A stretch of DNA of 64,000 nt from Gammaproteobacteria bacterium (GTDB lineage: Bacteria > Pseudomonadota > Gammaproteobacteria > Pseudomonadales > UBA5518). Shown piece after piece: positions 24,615-33,520 of this stretch. Numbering within the stretch: the stretch's first letter is position 1; every line of letters starts with the position of its first letter. Location: NCBI GenBank assembly GCA_016718385.1, contig JADKDK010000004.1, positions 744,001-808,000 of the forward strand, read 5' to 3'. Under the pieces are notes generated by a model, which had not been told where the DNA came from, did not search any database, and worked only from the letters and a program-made list of their open reading frames with translations. A program made the translations under genes and the position numbers.

Positions 24615-26090
24615 ATGAAGGGAATCGATCCGCGCACGCCGGTGCTCGTGGGCATCGGCATCGTCGAGCAGAAGGAAAAGGATCCCGCGAAAGCGCGTGA
24701 GGCGGTGCAGCTGATGATCGACGCCGTGCGCGCGGCCGGCGCCGACTGCGGCGCACCGCTGCTGCCGGCCGAGGCGCAGCGCATCTGCGTGCCGCAAGGG
24801 CTCTGGGGCTATGCGGACCCGGCGCGGATGATCGCGCGCGCGATCGGAGCCGAGGGTGCGCGCACCGTCTATGCGAAGGTCGGCATCCTGCAGCAGACGC
24901 TGATCGGCGATGCCTGCGCGCGCATCGCGGCAGGCGAGATCGAGACCGCCATCGTGGTGGGGGGCGAGGCGCGCTTTCGCGCTCTGCAGGCGCAGATCGC
25001 AGGCACCGAGGCCGCCGAGACGCCCTTCGACGGGTCGCCGGACGAGGTGCTGACGCCGCAGGAGGAACTGCAGCTGGCGCTGGAGATCGACTCGGGCCTC
25101 GGCATGATGCCGGTGGGCTATTACGCGCTCGTGGAGAGTGCCTTTCGCGCCGCGCAGGGTCTCGGCGTGGCCGAGCACCGTGACCGACTGGCGGCGATGT
25201 ACAGCCGTTTCAGCGAGATCGCCGCCGACAACCCGCACGCCTGGAAGCGCGAGCGCTTCGCGGCGGCGGAGATCCGCGACGCCACGCCGCGCAACCGTAT
25301 GCTGGCCTTTCCTTACACCAGGCTGCACAACACCTCATGGAACGTGGACCAGGCCGCGGCGCTGCTGTTGTGCTCGGCGGCGCGCGCCGAGGCACTCGGC
25401 ATTGCGCGCAGCCGCTGGGTGTTTCCGCGCGCGAGCACGGAATCGAACCACATGCTCGCCCTTTCCGAGCGCCCGGCGCTGCACCGCCTGCCCGGGGCGC
25501 GCATCGCCGGACAGCGCGCGCTGGAGCTGTCGGGGCTCGCGCCCACGGCGCTCGACTTCGTCGAGCTGTATTCCTGCTTCCCGGTCGCGGTGGAGCTCTA
25601 CGCCGCGGAGCTCGGCATCCCGGCCGATCGCGACTGGACCGTGACCGGCGGCATGCCCTTCGCGGGCGGGCCGCTGAACAACTACGTGCTGCAGGCCACC
25701 GCGCGCATGGCCGAGCTGCTGCGTGACAAGCCCGGTTCGAGCGGGCTGGTGAGTTCGGTGTCGGGATACCTGACCAAGCAGGGATTCGGCGTGTGGTCCG
25801 CCGAGTCGGGCCCGCGCGGCTTCGTGTTCGCGGACGTGAGCGAGGAGGTTGCCGCAGAATCACCGCCGCGCGTGGTGGTGCCTCCCGCGGACGGCCTGGC
25901 GCGCATCTGCGGCTACACCGTGATGTATCACAACGATCAGCGCGTGTGCGGCGTGGCGCTGCTGGACCTGCCCGACGGGACGCGCACCCTGGCCAATACA
26001 CTGGACCAGGCGCTGATGGACCGGCTCGAGAGCGAGGAATGCTGCCAGCGCGAGGCGCGGCTGGCCGGCGGGCGCTTCAGCCTGGACTGA
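24615..26090 (+). CDS. Thiolase-like / acetyl-CoA acetyltransferase family protein
   Basis: A 491-residue protein of the thiolase superfamily, SCP2-thiolase-like branch. Visible features are VLVGIGIVEQKEKDP at the start, ARIAAGEIETAIVVGGEARF, NTSWNVDQAAALLLCSAARA, FVELYSCFPVAVELYAAELG and TGGMPFAGGPLNNYVLQATA. The classic reactive-Cys box of degradative thiolases is not seen at its usual place, so thiolytic activity is uncertain. The C-terminal 90 residues (ARICGYTVMYHNDQRVCGVA..) look like an OB/DUF35-like extension. In fatty-acid or steroid degradation clusters such proteins cleave or carry acyl-CoA. The ATG has agcaagggagc upstream. Next to an LLM oxidoreductase. Confidence 0.85.
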   Translation: MKGIDPRTPVLVGIGIVEQKEKDPAKAREAVQLMIDAVRAAGADCGAPLLPAEAQRICVPQGLWGYADPARMIARAIGAEGARTVYAKVGILQQTLIGDACARIAAGEIETAIVVGGEARFRALQAQIAGTEAAETPFDGSPDEVLTPQEELQLALEIDSGLGMMPVGYYALVESAFRAAQGLGVAEHRDRLAAMYSRFSEIAADNPHAWKRERFAAAEIRDATPRNRMLAFPYTRLHNTSWNVDQAAALLLCSAARAEALGIARSRWVFPRASTESNHMLALSERPALHRLPGARIAGQRALELSGLAPTALDFVELYSCFPVAVELYAAELGIPADRDWTVTGGMPFAGGPLNNYVLQATARMAELLRDKPGSSGLVSSVSGYLTKQGFGVWSAESGPRGFVFADVSEEVAAESPPRVVVPPADGLARICGYTVMYHNDQRVCGVALLDLPDGTRTLANTLDQALMDRLESEECCQREARLAGGRFSLD

Positions 26091-26109
26091 GAGCCGTCCG
26101 CTCAGGTAC

Positions 26110-26640
26110 TCAGCGCGCCTCGCGCAGGCGCGCCTTCAATCCGCGCGGGCTGAGCGCGCCGCTGCCCGAGGGCAGTGGTTCGGGTTCGGCACATGGGGGG
26201 CGTGGCCGCGGGCCATGGCCGCCGCCACAGGGGGGCCAGCGCCGGTAGGGCGGGTAATACGGCAGCAGCCAGCGTTGCGTCTCATCGTGCCGCGCGCGCT
26301 CTTCCTGTGCCTGCTCGGGGTAACCCGGGTAAGCGGGAGCCGGTGGCAGCGCGCGCTCCTGCTCGCGCGCCAGTCGGTCCTCGCGCAGGCGGTCGGTGGT
26401 CTCGCGCATCTGCTGCAGTCGTTCGGCCGCCTCGGGATCGGGGCCGGCGTGAGTATCGCGCATTTTGATGACCTCGGCGGTGGAGCCCGGCGGAGGCGGC
26501 GTGTCGGAGAAACTGACCCTGCCCTCGGCATCGACGGTCCTGTAGACGGTCGCGCCCAGTGCCGGGACTGCGGCGGCCAGCGCGATGGCCAGCATCCACC
26601 CGCACCGTGTCCGCGTGGTTCGCGCCGTTTCCATGTCCAT
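26110..26640 (-). CDS. DUF4124 domain-containing exported protein
   Basis: A 176-residue exported protein. A signal peptide (CGWMLAIALAAAVPALGA) is followed by the DUF4124 motif TVYRTVDAEGRVSFSDTPPP, a short beta-hairpin domain found once near the N-terminus of many gammaproteobacterial periplasmic proteins. After this come a coiled-coil-like helix (EAAERLQQMRETTDRLREDR) and a Pro/Tyr/Arg-rich low-complexity tail. The exact start is uncertain (M at 26640 or 26634). Function is unknown. It faces away from the large CoA hydrolase gene, whose start is 158 bases away. Confidence 0.8.
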   Translation of the reverse strand: MDMETARTTRTRCGWMLAIALAAAVPALGATVYRTVDAEGRVSFSDTPPPPGSTAEVIKMRDTHAGPDPEAAERLQQMRETTDRLREDRLAREQERALPPAPAYPGYPEQAQEERARHDETQRWLLPYYPPYRRWPPCGGGHGPRPRPPCAEPEPLPSGSGALSPRGLKARLREAR

Positions 26641-26798
26641 CTCCTCCCCCCTTGCCGTTCGACCGCTTCCCGGCGCAGGGATCCGCAGTGCGGGCTGATC
26701 CGGATCAAGCGCGGACACGATTGCGAGCCGGGCCGGTTGCCGTGTCGATGCGCCGGACTCTACTATCGACGCACAACCATGTCAGCAGGGGCAGTGTC

Positions 26799-28964
26799 GT
26801 GGCGACGTCAGCAATCGAGTACCGCACGGTCGAGCAATGCGTGGAGGCCACCATCGCACGCGTCGGCAAGTGCCTGATGGTGGGGACGCCGATCGGTATC
26901 GGCAAGCCGAACCAGCTGCTGAACGCCTTCTATCGGCGCGCGCTCGCCGATCCACAGATCGAGCTCACGGTGTTCACCGGCCTGTCGCTGGAGAAGCCGC
27001 GGCCGGGGTCCGAGATCGAGGAGCGCTTCCTTGGACCGTTCATCGCACGGCAGTTCGGCAGCTACGAGGAACTGGACTACATGGCGGCGCTGCGCGAGGG
27101 CACCCTGCCGCCCAACGTGCGCGTGCACGAGTTCTACTTCCGCGCCGGGTCGATGAAGGGTGTGGCGCAGGCGCAGCGCGACTACGTCTCCAGCAACTAC
27201 ACCTTCGCCTCGCGCGACCTGATCGATCGCGGCCTGAATGTGCTGGTGCAACTGGTGGCCAGCCGCGAGGTGGACGGCCGGCGCATGCTGAGCCTGTCTT
27301 CGAACACCGACACCTCGCTCGACCTGCTGCCGTGGCTGAGTGCGCAGCGCGCGCGCGGCGTGCCCTGCATGGCCATCGCGCAGGTGCACGCCGACATGCC
27401 CTTCATGTACAACCGCGCGCTCGTCGAACCGGAGTGCTTCGACGCCGTGCTGGCCAATCCGGAATACGACAAGACGCTGTTCGCGGCACCCAATCTCTCG
27501 GTCGGCGTCACCGACTTCGCGATCGGCATGCACACGAGCGCGCTGCTGCGCGACGGCGGCACTCTGCAGATCGGCATCGGCTCGCTCGGCGACGCCATCG
27601 TCTACGCGAGCCGGCTGCGCCACGAGGAGAATGCCGCCTACCGCGAGGTGATCGCCGCGCTCGGTACCGATGCCGGACTGGTCGAGCGCCTCGGCGGCAC
27701 GGGACGATTCGAGACGGGTCTGTACGGCTGCAGCGAGATGTTCGTCAACGGCTTCCTGCACCTGCTGCGCGCGGGCATCGTCAGGCGCAGGGTCTACGAC
27801 CATCCGGGCCTGCAGCGCGCGCTGAACCAGAGCGGTTCGGAGCGACCCGACCGGGCCTTGCTCGCGGCGCTGCGCGACACCGGCGCGGTCGGATCGCCGC
27901 TCGCGGCAGCCGATGTCGCGCTGCTGAAGCAGTGGGGCGTCTTCGATGCCGCGGTGCAGTGGCGCGAGGGCATGCTGGTGCTCGACGCGCAAGAGTGTCC
28001 GGCCGACATCGCCGATGAGACCGCACTCGCGGGCGTGTGCGCATTCGCGCTCGGCGAGCGGCTGCTCGGGGGCATCCACATGCACGGCGGTTTCTTCCTC
28101 GGGCCGCGCGATTTCTACGAGGCGCTGGCCGCGATGCCGCGCGAGGAGTCCGAGCTGATCGGCATGGACAGCGTGCGGCGCATCAACCGCATCGACGAGC
28201 CGGTGCTGCGCGAGTTGCAACGGCGCGACGCGCGCTTCGTCAACACCGGCATGATGGTCACGCTGAGTGGCGCCGTGGTCTCCGACGGACTGGAGAGCGG
28301 CGAAGTCGTCAGCGGCGTCGGCGGGCAGTACAACTTCGTTGCCCAGGCCCACGAACTGCCCGGCGCGCGCTCGATCATCTGCATCCGCGCCACGCGCGGG
28401 GCGGGCAAGGCGCTGGGTTCGAACATCGTGCCGCACTACGGCCACATCACGATCCCGCGCCACCTGCGCGACATCGTTGTCACCGAGTACGGTGCGGCGG
28501 ATCTGCGCGGGCGCAGCGACCAGGAAATCATCAAGGCGCTGCTCGGCATCGCCGATTCGCGCTTCCAGCCCGAGCTGCTGGAGGCCGCGCGCGCGAGCGG
28601 CAAGATCGATCCGCACTGGGAGATCCCCGAGGCGCAGCGCCACAACCTCCCCGGGCGAATCGCCGCGGTGCTCGGTCCGTGGCGCGATCGCGGCTATTTT
28701 CCGGCGTTTCCGTTGGGCACCGACTTCACGCCCGAGGAGATCGCGCTGGGTGGCAGCCTCAAGGACATCAAGGCCCTGATGGAACAGCCCGCCCACCTGC
28801 TGCGCGCCGTGATCCGCTCGTTCATGACCGAGGTGGACGAGGAGCAGGCGCGGCCCTACCTGGAGCGGATCGGGCTGGCGCATCCGGACACGCCGAAGGA
28901 AAAGCTGCTGCAGCACCTGCTGCTGCTGGAACTGGAGGAACGCGGAGTGTTGCGGCCGATGTGA
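26799..28964 (+). CDS. Acetyl-CoA hydrolase/transferase family protein
   Basis: A roughly 720-residue member of the class I CoA-transferase superfamily. It contains GKCLMVGTPIGIGKPNQLLN at the start, then the two-lobed CoA-transferase body, with VTEYGAADLRGRSDQEIIKA (near residue 562) as the family signature and HYGHITIPRHLRDIVV before it. Such enzymes move CoA between acyl groups, for example acetate or propionate, or hydrolyse acyl-CoA. At over 700 residues it belongs to the long subgroup with extra N-terminal and C-terminal parts. The GTG at 26799 is proposed as start because aggggc lies about 9 bases before it and conserved sequence begins there. An upstream in-frame ATG at 26748 cannot be excluded. 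Confidence 0.85.
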   Translation: MATSAIEYRTVEQCVEATIARVGKCLMVGTPIGIGKPNQLLNAFYRRALADPQIELTVFTGLSLEKPRPGSEIEERFLGPFIARQFGSYEELDYMAALREGTLPPNVRVHEFYFRAGSMKGVAQAQRDYVSSNYTFASRDLIDRGLNVLVQLVASREVDGRRMLSLSSNTDTSLDLLPWLSAQRARGVPCMAIAQVHADMPFMYNRALVEPECFDAVLANPEYDKTLFAAPNLSVGVTDFAIGMHTSALLRDGGTLQIGIGSLGDAIVYASRLRHEENAAYREVIAALGTDAGLVERLGGTGRFETGLYGCSEMFVNGFLHLLRAGIVRRRVYDHPGLQRALNQSGSERPDRALLAALRDTGAVGSPLAAADVALLKQWGVFDAAVQWREGMLVLDAQECPADIADETALAGVCAFALGERLLGGIHMHGGFFLGPRDFYEALAAMPREESELIGMDSVRRINRIDEPVLRELQRRDARFVNTGMMVTLSGAVVSDGLESGEVVSGVGGQYNFVAQAHELPGARSIICIRATRGAGKALGSNIVPHYGHITIPRHLRDIVVTEYGAADLRGRSDQEIIKALLGIADSRFQPELLEAARASGKIDPHWEIPEAQRHNLPGRIAAVLGPWRDRGYFPAFPLGTDFTPEEIALGGSLKDIKALMEQPAHLLRAVIRSFMTEVDEEQARPYLERIGLAHPDTPKEKLLQHLLLLELEERGVLRPM

Positions 28965-28980
28965 GCGCGGGCAGGCCCTC

Positions 28981-29259
28981 TCAGGCGAGATGCTGGTCGA
29001 GGTAGCGCTCGATTTCCTGCTGCAGACGCTTCTTCAGCATCAGCATCAGCACGCCGAGCTTCACGTCGACGAGTATGTCCGCGTCCTGCAGCGTCAGGCG
29101 CGCATCGATCCCGCCCGAATAGTTGTAGTGGACGGTGTTGCCTTCCCAGCGGTAATTTCCCCCGAACTCGCTCTGCAGCTGCTTGGCCAGCCGCTCGGCG
29201 CGCTTGCGTAGCGTGCGGTTGTCGAGCTCGTGATCGCGCTGGATGTAGATGCGGCTCAT
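28981..29259 (-). CDS. Polyhydroxyalkanoic acid system family protein
   Basis: A 92-residue protein beginning MSRIYIQRDHELDNRTLRKR, with RAERLAKQLQSEFGGNYRWE, then DILVDVKLGVLMLMLKKRLQ and a C-terminal helix to DQHLA. This matches the short family found in proteobacterial PHA-granule gene regions (PHA_gran_rgn). Its function is not established. The start at 29259 is fixed by the conserved MSRIYI; an open frame extends 49 codons upstream. Its 3' end lies 16 bases from the CoA hydrolase stop (convergent). The link with PHA storage fits the phasin genes at 39 kb and 62 kb. Confidence 0.88.
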   Translation of the reverse strand: MSRIYIQRDHELDNRTLRKRAERLAKQLQSEFGGNYRWEGNTVHYNYSGGIDARLTLQDADILVDVKLGVLMLMLKKRLQQEIERYLDQHLA

Positions 29260-29351
29260 TCCCTGTTCCCCGGCCCTGATGCACATCAAGATTGTGCGCT
29301 GTCGGCGAGCGCTTGCCAATCGCCCGGACGTGACATAATAAGAGTGTCCTG

Positions 29352-30947
29352 ATGTTCCCCGGGGGAGGCAGCAACTTGCGCCAGCGATCGGAAAGGCAAT
29401 CGTCATCCATATTCGAGATGCCGCTGACGGGCCGGTTGGTGGTCCGCCCGGCGATGCGCGCGCTGGCAGAGGTCCTGCCGGACTTCGCCCAGCTCGGACG
29501 GCGCAACCGCCGCCTGGCGAGCCTGGAGCAGGCCATGGAAAGTGCCGCCAGTTACGGCATCTGGCGCGAAGCGGCGATGAGTTACGACAAGGAGGCGGGG
29601 CTGGAGGAGTGGAAATTCACCGATGCCTCGCCATTCTACGACTTCAAGCTGATCCAGCGCCGCCTGGCGCAGATCCTCGGCGCGCGCGAGGGCGGCTACC
29701 TGCGCCGCCTGATGTTCATCCTGCAGGAGGGCCTGCACGGCAACCTCGGCAACATCTCCAACCCGATGCTCTACCGCTTCACGCGCTTCGGCACCAAGCG
29801 CCTGATCGAGCACTACCTCGACGAAGTCTGCGAATCGCTGGACTGGCTCTGCGACGAGGACTCGGACGAGTTCACGCTCGCGGAGAAGATCGAGTTCTTC
29901 GAGGCCACCAGCCAGACCTTCGGCCAGTCCAGCCTGATGCTCAGCGGCGGCGCCGCGCTCGGGATCTACCACATGGGCGTGGTGAAGTCGCTGTGGGAGA
30001 ACGGCCTGCTGCCGCACGTGATCTCGGGTTCCAGCGCCGGCTCGATCGTCGCCGCGATGCTCGGCACGCACAGCGACGAGGAACTGCGCGAGGTGATGGC
30101 GCACCGCGAATCGCTGGTCGGGCTGATCAAGTGGAACTCGCCGCCGCGTACCCACCTGTTCGACGTAGAGCATTTCAACGCCAAGCTGAGGGAGCGCATC
30201 GGCGAGATGAGCTTCCAGGAGGCCTTCCGCCACAGCGGCCGCGCGATCAACATCACGGTCTCGGCCTACGACCCGCTCGACGAGGGCCGGCTGCTGAATT
30301 ACCGCACCTCGCCGAACGTGGTGATCAACAGCGCAGTGCGCGCCTCCTGCGCGGCGCCGTTCCTGCTGCCGCCCGTGGAACTGCTGGGCAAGACCATCAA
30401 CGGCGAGATCATCCCCTACCTGAAGAACCGCAAGTTCCTCGATGGCTCGATCGGCGACGACCTGCCGATACGCCGCCTGACGCGCCTCTACGGCGTGAAC
30501 CATTCGATCGTGAGCCTGGTGAACCCGCTGGTGCTGCCCTTCGCCTCGCGCAGCGCGCACCAGGGCAACGATGTCTCCTCGATGACGCGGCAATACGCGA
30601 CACGACTGTTCAAGGAAACCACCAATTTCTCGATGCAGCTGGTACAGAAGGGCATTCCGTTCGACAACGTCAACTTCGCGATAGACAAGCTGCGCTCGGT
30701 GCTGATCCAGGACTACCGCGGCGACATCACGCTGGTTCCGCCACGCAGTCCGGCGCACGTATTCAAGCTGTTCAGCGACCAGTCGCATGCCGAGGAGACC
30801 GAGTTCGTGGCGATCGGCGCGCGCATCACCTGGCCCTACCTCGAGATGATCAAGAACACCACGGCGGTGAGCCGGACCTTCCGCGCCTGCCTCGACCGGC
30901 TGCATGCGCGCGCGCAGAACGCGCCGCGGGCCCGCGGGCGCAAATGA
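29352..30947 (+). CDS. Patatin-like phospholipase with DUF3336 N-terminal domain
   Basis: A 531-residue hydrolase. The N-terminal 190 residues are the DUF3336-type region (YKLIQRRLAQILGAREGG-like: FYDFKLIQRRLAQI, then LFILQEGLHGNLGNISNP-type). The patatin domain has the oxyanion loop LSGGAALGIYHMG, the nucleophile motif GSSAG at residues 226-230 (Ser228), and the DGS motif with catalytic Asp at residue 364. A Ser-Asp dyad of this kind hydrolyses phospholipids or triacylglycerols, as in yeast TGL3/4-type lipases and bacterial patatins. No signal peptide is visible. The start could be 29352 or the ATG at 29418. It is co-directional with rubredoxin 19 bases downstream. Confidence 0.9.
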   Translation: MFPGGGSNLRQRSERQSSSIFEMPLTGRLVVRPAMRALAEVLPDFAQLGRRNRRLASLEQAMESAASYGIWREAAMSYDKEAGLEEWKFTDASPFYDFKLIQRRLAQILGAREGGYLRRLMFILQEGLHGNLGNISNPMLYRFTRFGTKRLIEHYLDEVCESLDWLCDEDSDEFTLAEKIEFFEATSQTFGQSSLMLSGGAALGIYHMGVVKSLWENGLLPHVISGSSAGSIVAAMLGTHSDEELREVMAHRESLVGLIKWNSPPRTHLFDVEHFNAKLRERIGEMSFQEAFRHSGRAINITVSAYDPLDEGRLLNYRTSPNVVINSAVRASCAAPFLLPPVELLGKTINGEIIPYLKNRKFLDGSIGDDLPIRRLTRLYGVNHSIVSLVNPLVLPFASRSAHQGNDVSSMTRQYATRLFKETTNFSMQLVQKGIPFDNVNFAIDKLRSVLIQDYRGDITLVPPRSPAHVFKLFSDQSHAEETEFVAIGARITWPYLEMIKNTTAVSRTFRACLDRLHARAQNAPRARGRK

Positions 30948-30966
30948 TTTCTGCACGGAGTGATAC

Positions 30967-31140
30967 ATGAGCGCCTACAGGAAATGGGAATGCGTGATCT
31001 GCGGCTTCATCTACGACGAAGCCCTCGGCCTGCCGGACAAGGGCATCGCGCCGGGCACGCGCTGGGAAGACGTTCCCGCGGATTTCGAGTGCCCGGACTG
31101 CGGCATCAGCAAGTTCGATTTCGACCTGCTGGAAGAGTGA
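30967..31140 (+). CDS. Rubredoxin
   Basis: A 57-residue iron protein that is short but clear: KWECVICGFIYDEALGLPDK, then GIAPGTRWEDVPADFECPDC and GISKFDF. The two CxxC pairs (ECVICG and ECPDCG) hold one iron atom. Rubredoxins carry single electrons, for example to alkane hydroxylases, oxygen-reducing enzymes or superoxide reductases. Here there is no adjacent alkane hydroxylase, so its partner is unknown. The ATG is 19 bases after the patatin stop, so they may share an mRNA. Confidence 0.95.
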   Translation: MSAYRKWECVICGFIYDEALGLPDKGIAPGTRWEDVPADFECPDCGISKFDFDLLEE

Positions 31141-31161
31141 GGCGCGCGCCGGGCACCCGCG

Positions 31162-31881
31162 ATGCCTGAGTGGGCGCTGCGCTTCGAGAATTTCTCCGCG
31201 CTGCACCTCGCGACGGTACTGTTCTTTGCCGCGTTGTGGCTGGCGCTGGTCGTCATCGGGCGGCGCGTGGCCGGCGGCCCGCTCGCGGCGCGCTGGCGGG
31301 GGTGTTTGTGCGCCTGGATGGCACTCGCCTGGCTCGCTGCCAACGGCGGGCAGCTGCTGCCATCGGTCTACGTGGCCTCGGAGAACCTGCCGCTGCAGAT
31401 CTGCGACATCGCCGGCATCCTGGCCCCGCTGGCCTTGTGGCGGCGTTCCCGGCTGCTGCTCGGGGTACTTTATTTCTGGGGGCTGGGATTCAGCGTGCAG
31501 GCGATCGCCACCCCCGATCTGCACCACGGTCCGGCCAGCATCGCGTTCTGGATGTTCTGGATACCGCACGCCAACATCACCGGCGCGGCCGTCTATGCGC
31601 TCGTGGTGGAGGGGTTCCGGCCGCGCTGGCGCGAATGCGCGCAGGCCTACGCGCTGGCGCTGCTGTACCTCGCGCTGATCCTGCCCTTCGACCTGCTCAC
31701 CGGCTTCAACTACGGCTACGTGGGCCCGGTGACCCTGCCGCAACCCACGCTGCTCGACCTGCTTGGCCCCTGGCCCTGGCGCATCGGCGCCATGATGGCC
31801 GCCGCACTGGCCGGATTCATTCTGCTGCAGCTGCCGTGGGTGATGGCGTCACGCAGAGCCGACAACCGGGTGTCGATCTGA
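31162..31881 (+). CDS. TIGR02206/YwaF family integral membrane protein
   Basis: A 239-residue protein with about six to seven hydrophobic helices. It contains LPLQICDIAGILAPLALWRR, LYFWGLGFSVQAIATPDLHH, HANITGAAVYALVVEGFRPR, LPFDLLTGFNYGYVGPVTLP and a final helix before WVMASRRADNRVSI. The phrases LPLQICDIAG and NYGYVG..P match the TIGR02206/YwaF family, whose function is not known. The gene follows rubredoxin by 21 bases and may be in the same transcription unit. After it comes the largest gene-free stretch in the window. Confidence 0.85.
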   Translation: MPEWALRFENFSALHLATVLFFAALWLALVVIGRRVAGGPLAARWRGCLCAWMALAWLAANGGQLLPSVYVASENLPLQICDIAGILAPLALWRRSRLLLGVLYFWGLGFSVQAIATPDLHHGPASIAFWMFWIPHANITGAAVYALVVEGFRPRWRECAQAYALALLYLALILPFDLLTGFNYGYVGPVTLPQPTLLDLLGPWPWRIGAMMAAALAGFILLQLPWVMASRRADNRVSI

Positions 31882-32003
31882 TCGACGGCGCTCGAGCTGC
31901 GTCTCGAACCGCATTGCCCTGACCATCGGCGCTCGGTGCGTCACCGGTGCCGCATGCGCCTGACCATCGGCGCTCGGGGCACCACCGGTACTGCGGACAC
32001 GCC

Positions 32004-32286
32004 GCAAGTACGTCCCTGTAGGCTCTCTGTCGCCATCCATGGCGACAGAAGGTCCGCCGCACCGGTGCTGCCCCGAGCGCCTCGCGTTGGTGGAGCGAGG
32101 ACGTGCGGCGAGTCATGCTGGTGCCGTCCGGCTTTAGCCGGACATTGTTCGGTTGTAACCGAACCTACGGGCTTTGCTTCTGCTAGCTTGGCACTACGTC
32201 AACCGAGCGGCCGTGTTGTGCGATCGCCGCATAAGGGGCCGTGCGCCGCAGGGATGCGGCGCCACAGCCTACAGGGACGTACTTGC
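32004..32286. repeat. Perfect 21-base inverted repeat, arms 262 bases apart
   Basis: The arm at 32004-32024 begins gcaagtacgtccctgtag and its exact complement ends at 32286. Between them lie the gcc-rich hairpin and the REP pair. The sequence tacgtccctgtag resembles REP-like elements of a second family. Confidence 0.7.
32121..32170. repeat. REPIN pair
   Basis: gtgccgtccggctttagccg is followed by the inverted ttcggttgtaaccgaacctac, two palindromes facing each other, with a different stem in each (ccggct and gttcgg types). Confidence 0.65.
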
Positions 32287-32321
32287 CGCGGGCCCCGTTG
32301 CGACGGTCGCACAACACGGCC
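32209..32321. repeat. Perfect 15-base inverted repeat forming a long hairpin
   Basis: ggccgtgttgtgcga at 32209-32223 is exactly complementary to 32307-32321. The loop region contains further GC-rich self-complementary pieces (gccgcagggatgcggc). Could be the end of an RNA hairpin or a mobile-element scar; no gene product is seen. Confidence 0.6.
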
Positions 32322-32356
32322 AGCGACGCTCAATGTGTTACGCGCTTGGAGCCGCC

Positions 32357-33496
32357 TCAGAATCCCCGCAGCGTCGCATACCGCGCGCGATGGAAGCGCG
32401 CGTCGCCGAGGATCTGCATCGCCACGCGCGAGCGCTTCAGGAACAGCCCGATGTCGAGCTCGTCGGTGGTGCCGATGCCGCCGTGCATCTGCACCGCCTC
32501 GTTGCTCACGAGCTCGAAGGTGTCGTTGGCCTTCGCCTTGGCGAGGCTGGCCGAGAGCGGCAGCAGCGCAGGGTTCGCATCCACGTTGGCGCAGGCATCG
32601 AGCACCACGCTCTTCAGCAGCTCGATCTCCGAGAACATGTGCGCGGCGCGGTGCTGCAGCGCCTGGAAGGTGCCGATCTTCGTGCCGAACTGCTCGCGCT
32701 GCTTGAGGTAGTCGACGGTGCGCTCGAAGGTTTCCTGCACGCCGCCCAGCATTTCGGCCGCGATCGCCGCGCGGCCGCGATCGAGCACCTGCTCGAGCGC
32801 CGGCCAGGCCTCGCCCTCGGTGCCGAGCAGCGCATCGGCGCCCACGTCCACGTTGGCGAACTCGATGCGCGCGGCATTGCGGCTGTCCATCAGCAGCGAA
32901 CGCTTGCGCGTGATGCCGGGCGCGTTGGCGTCCACCAGGAACAGGCTGATGCCGTCCGTCGCGCCGGCCGTGCCGCGACTGCGCGCGACCACCACCAGCT
33001 GGTCGGCGCTGTGGCCGTCGAGCACGAACTGCTTGGCGCCGTTCAGGCGGAAGCCCTCGCCGTGGCGCCTCGCCTCGAGGTGCACGCCGCAGGGGTCGTG
33101 GCGATGCGATTCCTCCAGCGCCAGCGCGAGGCACAACTCGCCGCTTGCGACGCGCGGCAGCACCGCTTCCTTCTGTGCCCGGGAACCTGCCAGCAGCACG
33201 GCGGAAGCGCCGAGCACGCAGCTCGCGAACAGCGGCGAGGCGGTGAGCGTGCGACCGGTTTCCTCGAGCACCGCGCCGAGTCCGGCGAAGCCGAAGCCGA
33301 GTCCGCCGAACTCCTCCGGGATGATGATGCCGGCCCAGCCGAGCCCGGCCATCCGTGTCCACAGCTCGCGCGAATAGCCGAGCGGGTCGCGCGCGTCGCG
33401 CAGCGCGCGCAGCGCCCCTACCGGCGCGTTGGCGCCGAGGAATTCCCGGGCCGTTTCGCGCAGCAGGCGCTGCTCCTCGTTCAGTGTGAGTGCCAT
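32357..33496 (-). CDS. Acyl-CoA dehydrogenase family protein
   Basis: A 379-residue flavoenzyme that would oxidise an acyl-CoA to a trans-2-enoyl-CoA, with FAD as cofactor. Visible features are EFGGLGFGFAGLGAVLEETG, the middle domain FRLNGAKQFVLDGHSADQLV, and the C-terminal QREQFGTKIGTFQALQHRAA, then VQMHGGIGTTDELDIGLFLK. The catalytic base region reads MHGGIGTTDELD rather than the usual MHGGxGYT.EYPVER, so substrate class differs from the short-chain enzymes. In steroid and aliphatic degraders, heterotetramers of two different dehydrogenases are common, and it sits 24 bases downstream of a second one on the same strand, so they may form a pair (inference). Start at 33496. Confidence 0.9.
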   Translation of the reverse strand: MALTLNEEQRLLRETAREFLGANAPVGALRALRDARDPLGYSRELWTRMAGLGWAGIIIPEEFGGLGFGFAGLGAVLEETGRTLTASPLFASCVLGASAVLLAGSRAQKEAVLPRVASGELCLALALEESHRHDPCGVHLEARRHGEGFRLNGAKQFVLDGHSADQLVVVARSRGTAGATDGISLFLVDANAPGITRKRSLLMDSRNAARIEFANVDVGADALLGTEGEAWPALEQVLDRGRAAIAAEMLGGVQETFERTVDYLKQREQFGTKIGTFQALQHRAAHMFSEIELLKSVVLDACANVDANPALLPLSASLAKAKANDTFELVSNEAVQMHGGIGTTDELDIGLFLKRSRVAMQILGDARFHRARYATLRGF

Positions 33497-33520
33497 GTGA
33501 TCGGTTCCGGCGCGAATGCT

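Larger units (their letters stand above)
31882..32356. other. Gene-free stretch with nested inverted repeats
   Basis: This 475-base stretch has no plausible gene. It contains two copies of ctgaccatcggcgctcgg (near 31919 and 31962), a palindrome with arms ctgtcgccat/atggcgacag, a REP pair at 32121-32170, a perfect 21-base inverted repeat (32004-32024 and 32266-32286), and a perfect 15-base inverted repeat (32209-32223 and 32307-32321). No promoter is evident. It probably formed by insertion of several repeat families, and any transcript could fold strongly. Confidence 0.6.

Noticed and set aside
26559..26798. An 80-codon N-terminal extension of the CoA hydrolase gene
   Set aside because: The extension is Pro/Arg-rich without conserved sequence and covers the divergent promoter and DUF4124 start. 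The GTG at 26799 fits better.
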